A stretch of DNA of 64,000 nt from Bin87 sp965203195. GTDB lineage: Bacteria > Chloroflexota > Dehalococcoidia > Lucifugimonadales > UBA3495. The notes under the pieces are model-generated. The model saw nothing but the letters and a program-made list of their open reading frames with translations, did no database searches and had not been told where the DNA came from. The DNA lies in contig OZ241860.1 in the NCBI GenBank assembly GCA_965203195.1, positions 2,852,001-2,916,000 of the forward strand. The letters are read 5' to 3'. Of this stretch, positions 8,500-17,267 are shown piece after piece. A program made the position numbers and the translations under genes. Each line of letters starts with the position of its first letter. Position 1 is the first letter of the stretch.

Positions 8500-10143
8500 A
8501 TGCCCAAGACCACCAGCCGGCGGAAAGCCGGTTCCGCTGTCTATGATTGCAACGCCGTCAACCGGGGCGTGTACATCGCCGACAACCTGGACTTTCTGCG
8601 CTCCCTCAACGACGCCTGCATCGACCTGGTGTGCATTGATCCGCCCTTCGACAAGAACGAAACTTTCGTTGCCGACAAACTGAAGCCGCCGCTTACGGAA
8701 GCGGAGCGGCAGAACGAGCTGCGTCTGCTCGCCCAATGGGGCATCGCCGGCCCTGAGCAGGCGGCCGACGCCGGCGTGCAATGGCCGCAAGACCACAAGG
8801 TGCGCGGCGGCTACCGGGACATCTGGCGGTGGGACGCCGACATCCACGAGGAGTGGCTGCGGACGCTGGAGACCCACTACCCGGCAATTCACAGCCTGAT
8901 TGAGACCACGCGGCTGGTGCATAGCGACGCGCGGGCCGCCTACTTGTGCTTTATGGCGGTGCGGCTGATTGAGATTCACCGGATACTGAAGCACACGGGG
9001 TCGCTGTACCTGCACTGCGATCACGAGGCCAACGGCTACCTGCGGCAGCTGCTGGATGCGGTGTTCGGGTCGGCCAACTTCCGCAACGAAATCGCCTGGT
9101 GCTACCCGCCCGGAGGCAAGGGCCCCAAATACGGCTTCCACCGCAAGCACGACACGATTTTCTACTACGGCAAGTCGGCGTCCGCCGGCGTATTTCACCG
9201 GCCTTACCGGGCTCTGACCGCCGCCGCGAAAGCGAAATTCACGGAGACCGACGCCGACGGCAGAAAGTTCAAGCGGTATCCGGGCGGAGTTTCGTACCTG
9301 GACAAATCACAGGGCAGCCCGGTGCCCGACTGGTGGATCGACATCCACTCGTTAGGACAGACCGTTAGCAAGGAGAGCACTGGCTACCCCACTCAAAAGC
9401 CGGTGCGCCTAGCCGAACGCATCATTGAGGCCAGCACCAACAAAGGCGACATTGTGCTGGACTGTTTCGCCGGCTGCGCCTATGCCGCCACTGCCGCCGA
9501 GCGGCTCGAACGCCGCTGGGTGGCCTGTGATATGAATCCTCGCGCCTGGACGGTGTTCAAGCGGCAGTTCAACAAGCCCAACCTGGCGCTGCTTACCTGC
9601 AACGACGAGCCGGCACCCGGCCAGGGCGTGCTGGACGGGCCGCACGCGCAAGTCTTTGGCCCCAACGAACTGCCCGTTCCCCTACAGGTCACCCGCCCCA
9701 CCGAGTTGGCGCCGCTGGCAACGCCGGAGCGCAAGTTCCGCCAGCCCAAAGCAAAGCCGATTATGACGGACGATGAAATGCTCACCGAGTTGCTGGAATT
9801 CAGCAAGTACACTGCTTGGTGCTGCGGTTTCGCCAACCGCAGGACCGACGGGACCGTTATTCGGCAAACTTGGAATTTCCATTTGGATCACGTCGATCCC
9901 GTATCAGCCGGGGGCATCAACGAAATCGTCAACCGGGCACCGATGTGTCCGCACCACAATATCCGCAAAAGCAATCGGCTGGTTGCATTACGGGAATACC
10001 GCAACCAGATACTGGCTGCTGGCGAAATGCAAATACCGCCCAATGAGCTGGTTGACTTGGGGGACGCGCAGATTTATGCCGCGCGCACTTACGCCCGCTA
10101 TGAGCAGGAACGCTTGCCTCAAACCCCTACGCCCCGGCTATGA
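8500..10143 (+). CDS. Site-specific DNA methyltransferase fused to an HNH nuclease domain
   Basis: A 547-residue two-domain protein. Residues 1-350 form an amino-methyltransferase of the beta permutation: catalytic motif IV is DPPF at residues 47-50, a target-recognition stretch lies between, and the AdoMet-binding motif VLDCFAGCAYAATAAERL is at about 319-336. After a linker, residues about 430-495 carry an HNH domain. CCGF is followed by HLDHVDPVSAGG (His461, His464), then NRAPMCPHHNIRKSNRL (His486, Asn487). The domain could cut DNA, giving a one-chain restriction-modification-like enzyme, or only assist recognition. AAGGAGG precedes the ATG at ideal spacing. It converges on the HEPN-like gene at 10247. 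Confidence 0.88.
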   Translation: MPKTTSRRKAGSAVYDCNAVNRGVYIADNLDFLRSLNDACIDLVCIDPPFDKNETFVADKLKPPLTEAERQNELRLLAQWGIAGPEQAADAGVQWPQDHKVRGGYRDIWRWDADIHEEWLRTLETHYPAIHSLIETTRLVHSDARAAYLCFMAVRLIEIHRILKHTGSLYLHCDHEANGYLRQLLDAVFGSANFRNEIAWCYPPGGKGPKYGFHRKHDTIFYYGKSASAGVFHRPYRALTAAAKAKFTETDADGRKFKRYPGGVSYLDKSQGSPVPDWWIDIHSLGQTVSKESTGYPTQKPVRLAERIIEASTNKGDIVLDCFAGCAYAATAAERLERRWVACDMNPRAWTVFKRQFNKPNLALLTCNDEPAPGQGVLDGPHAQVFGPNELPVPLQVTRPTELAPLATPERKFRQPKAKPIMTDDEMLTELLEFSKYTAWCCGFANRRTDGTVIRQTWNFHLDHVDPVSAGGINEIVNRAPMCPHHNIRKSNRLVALREYRNQILAAGEMQIPPNELVDLGDAQIYAARTYARYEQERLPQTPTPRL

Positions 10144-10246
10144 ACGCGCGAGCACGGGGTGCGTACTATAGTTGCGGACGGATGGACGTGTGGTGTGCTG
10201 GGGGTGGAACCGGTGGGGGCAGGCTGTGCCGCCGCAGGTGCAGTCA

Positions 10247-11911
10247 TCACAAGGACTCCCGGATTCGTTGGCTTTCCACAAGTTCAATCAGGTATTCCAA
10301 GAGCGCGACTGCTTGCCACAGTATGTCTGCGAACAATGTTCGCAGATCTTGGCTACTAGTGCCAATTTTTTCTATTACGCTGTCATATTTTTCCCCTTTA
10401 CGGTGAGCCGAGCCGCTGGAGCGCAAAGACTGGAGATTGCGGAGAAATCCAATATGCTTACTACTGCCTCCCTCCGCATCGTAATTCACCAACACAGTCG
10501 CCAAGAGGTTTATTGAGCCCTTTTCTTGGCTTTGAGGAAGCAACAATTTTAGCCCGTGCACGTTGAGGGAGTCCACCAAAATCGTCGCCAGTCCAAGAAC
10601 AAGGCCATCAAAGTCTCGCTGCTCATCAGTCGCAGGTACACGGAGGCTCTGTAGGTGGTACTCGTCACCGCTTGCCAGCGGGAGGAATATCTGCCAACCT
10701 AGATTTGCCCGGCACACCTCTACAAGGTCACGATAACGTTCTTGGAATACGTGCTCCGGACGGTCGGATTCTACCCACTCCACCTCAAAATCACGGCGGA
10801 ATGTCACCTCGCTGTATCCCGATGTGGATGCGATATTATGAGATTTCCAATGCAATTGTTCTTGATAGGGCAGTAGTCCCAAGCTCCCCAACATGGCACT
10901 CACTTTGTCGTCGTGATGATTGTCAATCTTCATATACCATAGCGAACCGCACCGCAACGTCCCATCCTCAACTTTGTACTTGCTAGGTTGCTGATAGTAT
11001 TTATCAAGCACCTGCTTCCGAAAACTGACCGAGGTGACGTAGTAGTTTGGTGCTTCCGGATTCGCTCCGAAGAAATTGGATAGATTGTCCGGGTTGCAGG
11101 TATGAACAATTTCATCACCGTCATTATCTATGCCAATGATGAAATCAGCGTACTGTTTCGTCGGCTCTTCTGCAAATCCTTCAAACCCGCTCTTTGCCTT
11201 TGGCAACGGCTCAATTAGCCGAATGCCTTGTAAATTGCTGGACGAACGATTGCTCGAGTCAGCATAAAACCCAAAATCGCCTCTATAGCTCAAATTCCAA
11301 CAAGCCAATTCATCGCGCACATCACGGCCTCCTGCGGTAAGCCCCATTTCTTCGATAGTTTTGCTGGAGGAAACCGTAATACTGAACTGGATTGAGAGGT
11401 ACATACCTCTGACTGCCAAGAATTGGCGTATCTCCTTCATCCGTATCTCAACCGACTTCGGCTTTACGATCGCGACCATTTCCTCATTGCCGCTGTCATC
11501 GAACTTAATGTAGCGGTCTTCTTTGCGGTCATGATACAGGTTGTGAAACAGCCTGAATTCTTCGCTGATTTCCAGGTAACTTTCCTTGAAGCCATGGAAG
11601 TCACGGTCTATCACCAGCGGTTCTATGCCATCTTCGTTTCCGAAGCGCAGGTACTCCGCATTGTGCGCGCCTCCCCTATACACCTCAATTGAGGACGGCG
11701 TTCCAGATCCGCGCATGAGGTCCCACCCGGAGCTCGAAAGCACTTGTTCTATTTTTTCCGACGGGATAAGCGCGCAGTAGATGCTCCAATGCTCATCGCC
11801 GTTGTGCGACAAATGGCATACCGTCACCATTTCGGTTAGACCTATGGGGCCCAACAGGCTGGCCAAGTTCCCCTGCTGCGACAGGCGAGCCCTTTCAGTT
11901 TCCGCGCTCAT
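10247..11911 (-). CDS. Hypothetical protein with HEPN-like C-terminal motif
   Basis: A 554-residue protein I do not recognise by family. It is clearly lower in GC than its neighbours and richer in Asn, Ser, Lys and Tyr, suggesting transfer. There is no signal peptide or membrane segment. The C-terminal 90 residues are helical, and LQSLRSSGSAHRKG (about residue 490) contains R-x5-H inside a helix pair, the pattern of HEPN ribonucleases. This is suggestive only. The rest alternates strands and helices without a known motif. GGAGGCACTAGG precedes the ATG. It converges on the methyltransferase-HNH gene with about 100 bases between, so the two may form a defence island. Confidence 0.65.
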   Translation of the reverse strand: MSAETERARLSQQGNLASLLGPIGLTEMVTVCHLSHNGDEHWSIYCALIPSEKIEQVLSSSGWDLMRGSGTPSSIEVYRGGAHNAEYLRFGNEDGIEPLVIDRDFHGFKESYLEISEEFRLFHNLYHDRKEDRYIKFDDSGNEEMVAIVKPKSVEIRMKEIRQFLAVRGMYLSIQFSITVSSSKTIEEMGLTAGGRDVRDELACWNLSYRGDFGFYADSSNRSSSNLQGIRLIEPLPKAKSGFEGFAEEPTKQYADFIIGIDNDGDEIVHTCNPDNLSNFFGANPEAPNYYVTSVSFRKQVLDKYYQQPSKYKVEDGTLRCGSLWYMKIDNHHDDKVSAMLGSLGLLPYQEQLHWKSHNIASTSGYSEVTFRRDFEVEWVESDRPEHVFQERYRDLVEVCRANLGWQIFLPLASGDEYHLQSLRVPATDEQRDFDGLVLGLATILVDSLNVHGLKLLLPQSQEKGSINLLATVLVNYDAEGGSSKHIGFLRNLQSLRSSGSAHRKGEKYDSVIEKIGTSSQDLRTLFADILWQAVALLEYLIELVESQRIRESL

Positions 11912-12145
11912 CCTAGTGCCTCCTTTTCAGAATTTGCAAGCCGACGCTGTTGCACTGGGCCCGCTATGCCATTGTATCACGGAAGCGGGGCGTTGCCAAG
12001 TCCTATAGCAACTAGCCGTTGCCGGGCGGGTTGGCCGCGCCGGCGGGCGGTTCTGATAGGTTATAGTAAGGGACGGGCCGCAGAGAGGCGGCCGCATCCC
12101 CCTGACTTTCAGCGCGCGGATGGCGCGCACGGAGACGATTCCGCT

Positions 12146-13162
12146 ATGAGCAATCAGCAACGCATCCTGACGGGGATGCGCCCCACCGGACAGCTGCACC
12201 TGGGGCATTACCTCGGCGCCCTAGAGAACTGGCTGCGGATGCAGGGCGAGTACGAATGCTTCTTTCTCATCGCCGATTACCAGGCGATGGGCGACCACCT
12301 GGACGACATCGGCCTCATCCGGCAGTCGGTGCTGGCAGTGGCCACCGACTGGCTGGCGGTGGGGCTGGATCCGGAGCAGTCGTCTTTCGTCATCCAGAGC
12401 TATGTGCCGGAGCACGCCGAGCTGACGATGTATTTCAGTATGCTGACGCCGCTGCACCGGCACCAGCGGAATCCCACGCTGCGGGCCGAAATCGGGCAGC
12501 TGGAGGCGGAGAACCAGTCCATCACGCTGGGGTTTTTCAACTACCCCATCAGCCAGGCGGCGGACATTCTGCTGCCCAAAGCGCACCTGGTGCCGGTGGG
12601 CGAGGACCAGGTGGCGCATATTGAGTACACGCGCAACATCGCCCGGCGTTTCAACCGGCGGTACGGGGATGTGTTTCCGATGCCGCAGGCGCGGGTGGGG
12701 CGCGTGCCCCGGCTGGTAGGCACCGACGGCCAGGCGAAGATGAGCAAGAGCCTGAATAACGCCGTCTATCTGGCCGATGACCCCGCTACGGTGACGGAAC
12801 GGGTCAAGCGGATGGTCAGCGACATTACCGGGCAGAACCCCCGGATGCGGCCCACCGACCCCGGCGTGGTGGAGTACAACCCCGCTTTCCTGTATCACGA
12901 TGCTTTTAACGACGACCCCGGTGAAGTGTCCGAGCTGAAGGAACGCTACACGGCCGGGCGGGTCAGCGACCGGGAAGTCAAGGAACGGCTGGTGGCTGCC
13001 ATCAACCGCTTTCTGGCGCCCATTCGGGAGCGGCGGGCGTGGTACGAACAGCATCCCGACTATGTGCGCGAGGCGCTGCGGGCGGGGACGGAACGGGAAC
13101 GGGCCATTGCGCAGGAAACGATGGCGGATGTGCGGCAGGCCATGCAAGTGGTGTACACTTGA
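12146..13162 (+). CDS. trpS: Tryptophanyl-tRNA synthetase
   Basis: A 338-residue class Ic aminoacyl-tRNA synthetase that charges tRNA-Trp. GMRPTGQLHLGHYLGAL carries the HIGH-type motif near residue 17, and GQAKMSKSLNN carries KMSKS near residue 198. GEDQVAHIEYTRNIARRFN is the conserved tryptophan-enzyme region. Length is normal. ATG 12146 begins directly before the conserved ILTGMRPTG segment. In-frame codons upstream back to 11966 look non-coding. No T-box leader is recognisable in the 230 bases upstream. The gene is followed 21 bases later by a coiled-coil protein gene that may share its transcript. Confidence 0.97.
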   Translation: MSNQQRILTGMRPTGQLHLGHYLGALENWLRMQGEYECFFLIADYQAMGDHLDDIGLIRQSVLAVATDWLAVGLDPEQSSFVIQSYVPEHAELTMYFSMLTPLHRHQRNPTLRAEIGQLEAENQSITLGFFNYPISQAADILLPKAHLVPVGEDQVAHIEYTRNIARRFNRRYGDVFPMPQARVGRVPRLVGTDGQAKMSKSLNNAVYLADDPATVTERVKRMVSDITGQNPRMRPTDPGVVEYNPAFLYHDAFNDDPGEVSELKERYTAGRVSDREVKERLVAAINRFLAPIRERRAWYEQHPDYVREALRAGTERERAIAQETMADVRQAMQVVYT

Positions 13163-13183
13163 CCGGGAGAGGAGGCTAACCGC

Positions 13184-14104
13184 ATGGCTACGGAACGGAT
13201 TGAGACCTTTGAGGACCTGATTGGCGTACTGGATCGCAACCCGGAGTACCAGCGCCGGCTGCGGCAGCGGTTTCTGGACGATGAGTTCATGCGGCTGCCG
13301 GCGCAGACGCGCGCGCTTACCGAGCGGGTGAACGCCCACACGGAGCAGATCCGGGCGCTCACCGAACAGGTGCGCGCCAACACGGAGCAGATCCGCGCTA
13401 ACACGGAGCGCATCCAGGCGATCACCGAGCAGGTGCGCGCCAACACGGAGCGCATCCAGGCGATCACCGAGCAGGTGAACGCCAACACGGAACAGATCCG
13501 GGCGCTCACCGAACAGGTGCGCGCCAACACGGAGCAGATCAACGCCAACACCGAGCAGATCCGCGCGAACACGGAGCAGATCCAGGCGCTGACCGAGCAG
13601 GTGAAAGAGCTGGTCCACCATATGAAAGCCGTGGTGGCGCGGCTGGACACCCACGATACCCGTCTGGGGCGGCTGGAGCGGCGCACCGACTATCTGATGG
13701 GCAGCGACGCCGAGTGGCGGTTCCGGCGCAACGCCGGGGCTTACTTCGGCGACATCCTCCGGCGCATACGCGTGATTGACAACAACGACCTTGCCATTCA
13801 GGTTGACGACGCCATCTTGGCGGGGGCGTTTGAGCGGGCCGACCGGCGCTTTGTGCTGGCCCTGGACCTGGCTCTGCGCGGGCGCGACTGGGATACCAAC
13901 GAGGAAAAGTGCCTGGCCGTCGAGGTGTCGGTGGGACTGGGGCAGAGCGATGTGGAACGGGCCAAAAGCCGCGCCATTCTGCTGGAAAAGCTGCTGGGCG
14001 TGCCGGCGATTCCCGTGGTGGCCGGCTATTCCATTGCGCCGGAATTCCAGCAGCTGGCCGACGGGCAGGGCGTGCAGGTAGTCATTACCGAGGAACCGGT
14101 CTAG
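13184..14104 (+). CDS. Heptad-repeat coiled-coil protein with C-terminal PD-(D/E)XK-like domain
   Basis: A 306-residue protein. Residues 1-40 are helical. Residues about 44-142 are an almost perfect run of seven-residue repeats of the type ANTEQIR/ALTEQVR, predicting a long coiled coil. The remainder (from about 165, WRFRRNAGAYFGDILRR) resembles the nuclease-like end of DUF3782-type proteins, with an acidic residue before RDWDTNEEKCLAVEVSVG and a helix after, compatible with a PD-(D/E)XK core. GGAGAGGAGG precedes the ATG, 21 bases after trpS. Such proteins are common in cyanobacteria and Chloroflexota, with unknown role. A similar architecture with different repeats is encoded at 17250-18407. 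Confidence 0.75.
   Translation: MATERIETFEDLIGVLDRNPEYQRRLRQRFLDDEFMRLPAQTRALTERVNAHTEQIRALTEQVRANTEQIRANTERIQAITEQVRANTERIQAITEQVNANTEQIRALTEQVRANTEQINANTEQIRANTEQIQALTEQVKELVHHMKAVVARLDTHDTRLGRLERRTDYLMGSDAEWRFRRNAGAYFGDILRRIRVIDNNDLAIQVDDAILAGAFERADRRFVLALDLALRGRDWDTNEEKCLAVEVSVGLGQSDVERAKSRAILLEKLLGVPAIPVVAGYSIAPEFQQLADGQGVQVVITEEPV
13313..13606 (+). repeat. 21-bp coding tandem repeat (heptads)
   Basis: About fourteen imperfect 21-base units encode the seven-residue coiled-coil repeats. Several are near-identical (GCCAACACGGAGCAGATCCG type), so gain or loss of units would preserve the frame and change coil length. Confidence 0.85.
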
Positions 14105-14258
14105 AACTTGGCAATGCGGGTTGCCGGGCCGGGTGTTATAGGGGCGTCGTGCGCGCTGCCCCTATGACGGAATTGCCGACGACGGCCTCCGCTGCGGGGC
14201 TAGTCAAATCGCCGGTCATTCCGGCTAAAATTGCGGCGCATCGTGCCGGGAGTTCGGT

Positions 14259-14630
14259 ATGGTTTTATACCCGATTATCGGAGATCTGCGCGGGTTTGAG
14301 TTCGCCCTGGGCATAGTGTTCAGCGTGCCTGCGGCACTGGTTCTGGGCTTGCTGGTGGGTCTGATAGCCTGGCTGTGCTCCGAGCTGGCCTCGTTCCTCT
14401 GGAGCATCAGCGTTGGCGCGGGGCTTGGCATCGCTGCCGGGCTGGTCGGCGCCGCGGTTTCGTGGGTGGTGTGGGACGCCTGGGATAACCCGGCGAATAC
14501 CATTGATTACGCCAATGTTTCCATAATCTATTGGACGATTATCGGTCTGCTCAACGTTGGCGAAGTGGCCGCCGTTATCTATGTCGTCCGTCGCCAAGCC
14601 AAAGTCGGGCAACCTGATGCATCGGCTTGA
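14259..14630 (+). CDS. Small hypothetical membrane protein
   Basis: A 123-residue protein with three hydrophobic segments, at about residues 15-38 (FALGIVFSVPAALVLGLLVG), 46-70 and 86-108, and a short charged C-terminus. No family motif is recognised. CGGGAG lies six bases before the ATG, which favours a real gene. Strand bias and amino-acid composition are sensible for a membrane protein. No functional clue comes from its neighbours, the coiled-coil protein upstream and the FTR-like gene downstream. Confidence 0.55.
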   Translation: MVLYPIIGDLRGFEFALGIVFSVPAALVLGLLVGLIAWLCSELASFLWSISVGAGLGIAAGLVGAAVSWVVWDAWDNPANTIDYANVSIIYWTIIGLLNVGEVAAVIYVVRRQAKVGQPDASA

Positions 14631-15028
14631 GCATCGGCCGCTGCCGTGTTAGCGTAGCACCACTGGCCGGGCGGGTTGGCGTGCGGTGAGGGAGGGGGGC
14701 TGGGGTACGCTTCGGCGAGGGCTTCGCGCCGAGGGACGAGGATTATGTTGTAGTCGTGGTCGCTGTGGAGATGGCGCGGCTCCGGGCTGTGGCGGCAGAT
14801 GCGATGGGCGGCGGGCTGATGGGCGATGCCGCTGGAACAGCAGGGAAGGCGGGCCGAGGCGGGCGGACGGGCGCGTTTCCAGTCAAATTGCTTACGGCGC
14901 AAGGCTGTTTTGCGGGCCGGGCGGCGTTGCATAAGTTGGCGTATGGCATTAGGATTAGACGGCAGCAGCGGCTCCGGCCCCGGAGCGGCTGGACATTCCG
15001 CACGGGATCGGATTGAGGAGGGATTGAA
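14631..15028. other. Intergenic region with no convincing gene
   Basis: About 400 bases between the small membrane protein and the FTR-like gene. Open frames on both strands here are short and Pro/Arg-rich, without family likeness. The only useful signal is GAGGAGGGA at 15015-15023, the ribosome binding site of the following gene. Confidence 0.5.
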
Positions 15029-15454
15029 TTGGCTGAATTGCCCAGCGAAAAGGCCATCCAACGGATGCGCTTGTTCATCGAGCGTTACTGCGATAAATCC
15101 GGCACATTTACCCATCCGGGTGAGGGCGTCACCGAGGCCGTGGTGCTGGGGCTGGCGCAGAACGTGGACGAAATCGGGCGGCCGCTGTGCCCGTGCCGCT
15201 TTTATCCCGACAAGAAGGAGGAGGTCAAGTATCGGACGTGGGTGTGCGCCTGCGACGATATGCAGATTTACAAGTACTGCCACTGCCTGCTGTTTGTGAA
15301 CGAGGAGGGGCTGCCCATTACCGAGCATCTGCCGGAGGAGCACGAGGGCCGCGCCATTTACGGGCTGGTGAAAGACCCCACGCCGGACAAGGGGCGGCCG
15401 CTGCGCCATAAAGCCGAGGAACGGGAGCAGGAGCGCCGGGAACGGCCTTCGTGA
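15029..15454 (+). CDS. Ferredoxin-thioredoxin reductase catalytic chain-like protein
   Basis: A 141-residue protein with the full cysteine pattern of the FTR beta chain: RPLCPCRFYPDKKEEVKYR, then WVCACDDMQIYKYCHCLLFV. In the known family these residues hold a 4Fe-4S cluster next to a redox disulfide that reduces thioredoxin using ferredoxin. The start is TTG 15029, with GAGGAGGG about seven bases upstream and MAELPSEKAIQRMRLF matching family N-termini. The C-terminus has a charged tail of about 30 residues (HKAEEREQERRERPS). No alpha chain is nearby, as is usual for non-photosynthetic bacterial and archaeal homologues. Confidence 0.85.
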   Translation: MAELPSEKAIQRMRLFIERYCDKSGTFTHPGEGVTEAVVLGLAQNVDEIGRPLCPCRFYPDKKEEVKYRTWVCACDDMQIYKYCHCLLFVNEEGLPITEHLPEEHEGRAIYGLVKDPTPDKGRPLRHKAEEREQERRERPS

Positions 15455-15597
15455 ACCCGGAACCGGCCGGCCGGCCATCCGCAGATGATGGGCGCGCCGG
15501 CCGCAGGGCAGTTGTGGCATAATGCCGGATACCCATCCGACGCGATCATCCCGACCGCGATCCTTCCGAGTCTATCATCAATGGAGGTGCATCCCCT

Positions 15598-16779
15598 ATG
15601 GTTGACCTCAGGCGCGCCGCCGCCATTGTGGGCATCCACGAGCACGTTACCCGCTACGCTCCCGACAAAAGCGAGTTGCAAATCCAGGGCGAAAGCGTCA
15701 TCAATGCGCTGGCGGACGCCGGGCTGGGCAAGGACGATGTGGACGGGCTTTTTACGGCGTCCAGCAGCATCCGCAACAGCGGGATGAACCTGGCCGATTA
15801 TCTCAATATGTACCCCCGCTATGTGGACAACACCACGGTGGGCGGCGGTTCTTTTGAGTTTCATTTGTCGCACGCGCTGACTGCGATTGCCGCCGGGCGG
15901 ATCAATGTGGCGGTGATTACTTACAGCAGCCTGGCGCGTTCCGGTGGCGTGTCGGTAGGCACCGGGGGCGTGGGGCGGTTCGGGCATCCCGTCCTGGATC
16001 CTTCGCCGGACAGCTTTGAGGAGCTGTACGGCATGACCACCGTGGGGCTGTACGCGATGATCGCGCGGCGGCATATGCATCTCTACGGCACTACCGCCGA
16101 GCAGCTGGCGGAAGTTTCCGTAGCGATGCGGCACCACGCCGCAATGAACCCGGAGGCGCTGTTCCGCGACCCCATCAGCGTGGCCGATGTTGTGGGGTCG
16201 CGGATGATTTCCGACCCCTTGCATCTGATGGACTGCTGCGTGATTACCGACGGCGGCGGGGCAGTGGTGGTGGCGTCGCCGGAAGTGGCCCGCAGCTGTC
16301 GGCACACGCCGGTGTGGGTTCTCGGGGCGGGCGAGGCCATTGCCCACCAGGGCGCGGGCAAGCGGGACCTGATTTACATTGCCGCGCACCAGAGCGCGCC
16401 CCGCGCCTTTGCGATGGCGGGCGTTACGCACGACGACATTGATATGGCGATGGTGTACGACTCTTTTACCATCACCGTGGTGGAGACGCTGGAGGACCTG
16501 GGCTTCTGCGAGAAGGGGGAGGGGGGGCAATTCGTCAGCGACGGGCGGCTCAAGGTGGGCGGCGCGTTGCCGGTGAACACTGACGGCGGCGGGCTTTCGT
16601 CCAACCATCCGGGGATGCGGGGCATATTTCTGCTGCTGGAAGCCACCCGCCAGCTGCGGCACGAGTTCGCGGGCAGCGGGCGGCAGGTGGAGAACTGCCG
16701 GATTGCCCTGGCGCATGGCACCGGCGGGGCGCTGGGCTCCCGGCACAGCGGCGGCACTGTCATACTGGCGAGGGATTAG
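15598..16779 (+). CDS. Thiolase-superfamily protein (non-Cys, lipid-transfer/aldolase type)
   Basis: A 393-residue thiolase-fold protein. It starts RRAAAIVGIHEHVTRYAPDK and ends CRIALAHGTGGALGSRHSGG, with VNTDGGGLSSNHPGMRGI before. At the nucleophile position, where true thiolases have a Cys, it reads NTTVGGGSFEFHLSH, so claisen chemistry is unlikely. Together with the adjacent DUF35 gene (2-base gap) it resembles Ltp2-type complexes, in which a thiolase-fold subunit and a DUF35 protein perform a retro-aldol cleavage of an acyl-CoA side chain. The true substrate is unknown. GGAGGTG precedes the ATG, and a CATAAT box stands at 15519-15524. Confidence 0.88.
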   Translation: MVDLRRAAAIVGIHEHVTRYAPDKSELQIQGESVINALADAGLGKDDVDGLFTASSSIRNSGMNLADYLNMYPRYVDNTTVGGGSFEFHLSHALTAIAAGRINVAVITYSSLARSGGVSVGTGGVGRFGHPVLDPSPDSFEELYGMTTVGLYAMIARRHMHLYGTTAEQLAEVSVAMRHHAAMNPEALFRDPISVADVVGSRMISDPLHLMDCCVITDGGGAVVVASPEVARSCRHTPVWVLGAGEAIAHQGAGKRDLIYIAAHQSAPRAFAMAGVTHDDIDMAMVYDSFTITVVETLEDLGFCEKGEGGQFVSDGRLKVGGALPVNTDGGGLSSNHPGMRGIFLLLEATRQLRHEFAGSGRQVENCRIALAHGTGGALGSRHSGGTVILARD

Positions 16780-16781
16780 CT

Positions 16782-17195
16782 ATGACCACCCCCTGGAACA
16801 AACCCCTGCCCACCGTGTCGGGCGAAACCAAACCCTTTTGGGATTCCTGCCGGCGGGGGCAGCTGGTGATTCAATTCTGTGATGACTGCGACGAATACCA
16901 GTGGTATCCGCGGGGCATCTGCGCCGACTGCTGGGGCGAAAGCGTGCGCTGGGTGCAGTCCAGCGGGCGCGGGACGGTTTGGACTTACACCGTAACCTAC
17001 CAGAACCGCACTACGGGCTTCGCGGAGATGACGCCTTATGTGCTGGCGCTGGTGGAGCTGGAGGAGGGCGTGCGGATGTTCACCAACATTGTGGACTGCA
17101 ACCCCCGGGATGTGCACATTGGAATGGCGGTGGAGGTGACATTTCAGACGGCCACGCCGCAAATCAGCATTCCCTACTTCAAGCCGGCTTCGTAG
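16782..17195 (+). CDS. DUF35 OB-fold protein with zinc ribbon
   Basis: A 137-residue protein with an N-terminal rubredoxin-like zinc ribbon, IQFCDDCDEYQWYPRGICAD, giving the CxxC...CxxC ligands, and a C-terminal acyl-CoA-binding OB fold (GRGTVWTYTVTYQNRTTGF, then PYVLALVELEEGVRMFTNI). DUF35 proteins partner thiolase-superfamily subunits in acyl-CoA metabolism. The two-base gap to the thiolase gene indicates translational coupling and a complex. A hairpin at 17236-17267 ends the two-gene unit. Confidence 0.93.
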   Translation: MTTPWNKPLPTVSGETKPFWDSCRRGQLVIQFCDDCDEYQWYPRGICADCWGESVRWVQSSGRGTVWTYTVTYQNRTTGFAEMTPYVLALVELEEGVRMFTNIVDCNPRDVHIGMAVEVTFQTATPQISIPYFKPAS

Positions 17196-17235
17196 GCGGC
17201 GCGGCGCGGCGGCGGGGACAGGGGATGGCGGCCAT

Positions 17236-17267
17236 CCGCCGGTTCCTCGCTAGTCGGGAACCGGCGG
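17236..17267 (+). terminator. Hairpin after the thiolase/DUF35 pair
   Basis: An 11-bp perfect stem (CCGCCGGTTCC and complement) with a 10-base loop. The loop contains the stop codon of the converging coiled-coil gene, so the hairpin can serve both transcripts. No T run is present. Confidence 0.5.

Noticed and set aside
11912..12145. A T-box or other leader upstream of trpS
   Set aside because: No T-box consensus or terminator/antiterminator pair could be recognised.
13313..13606. The 21-bp repeats as a CRISPR array
   Set aside because: They are contiguous, in frame and encode a coiled coil; there are no unique spacers.
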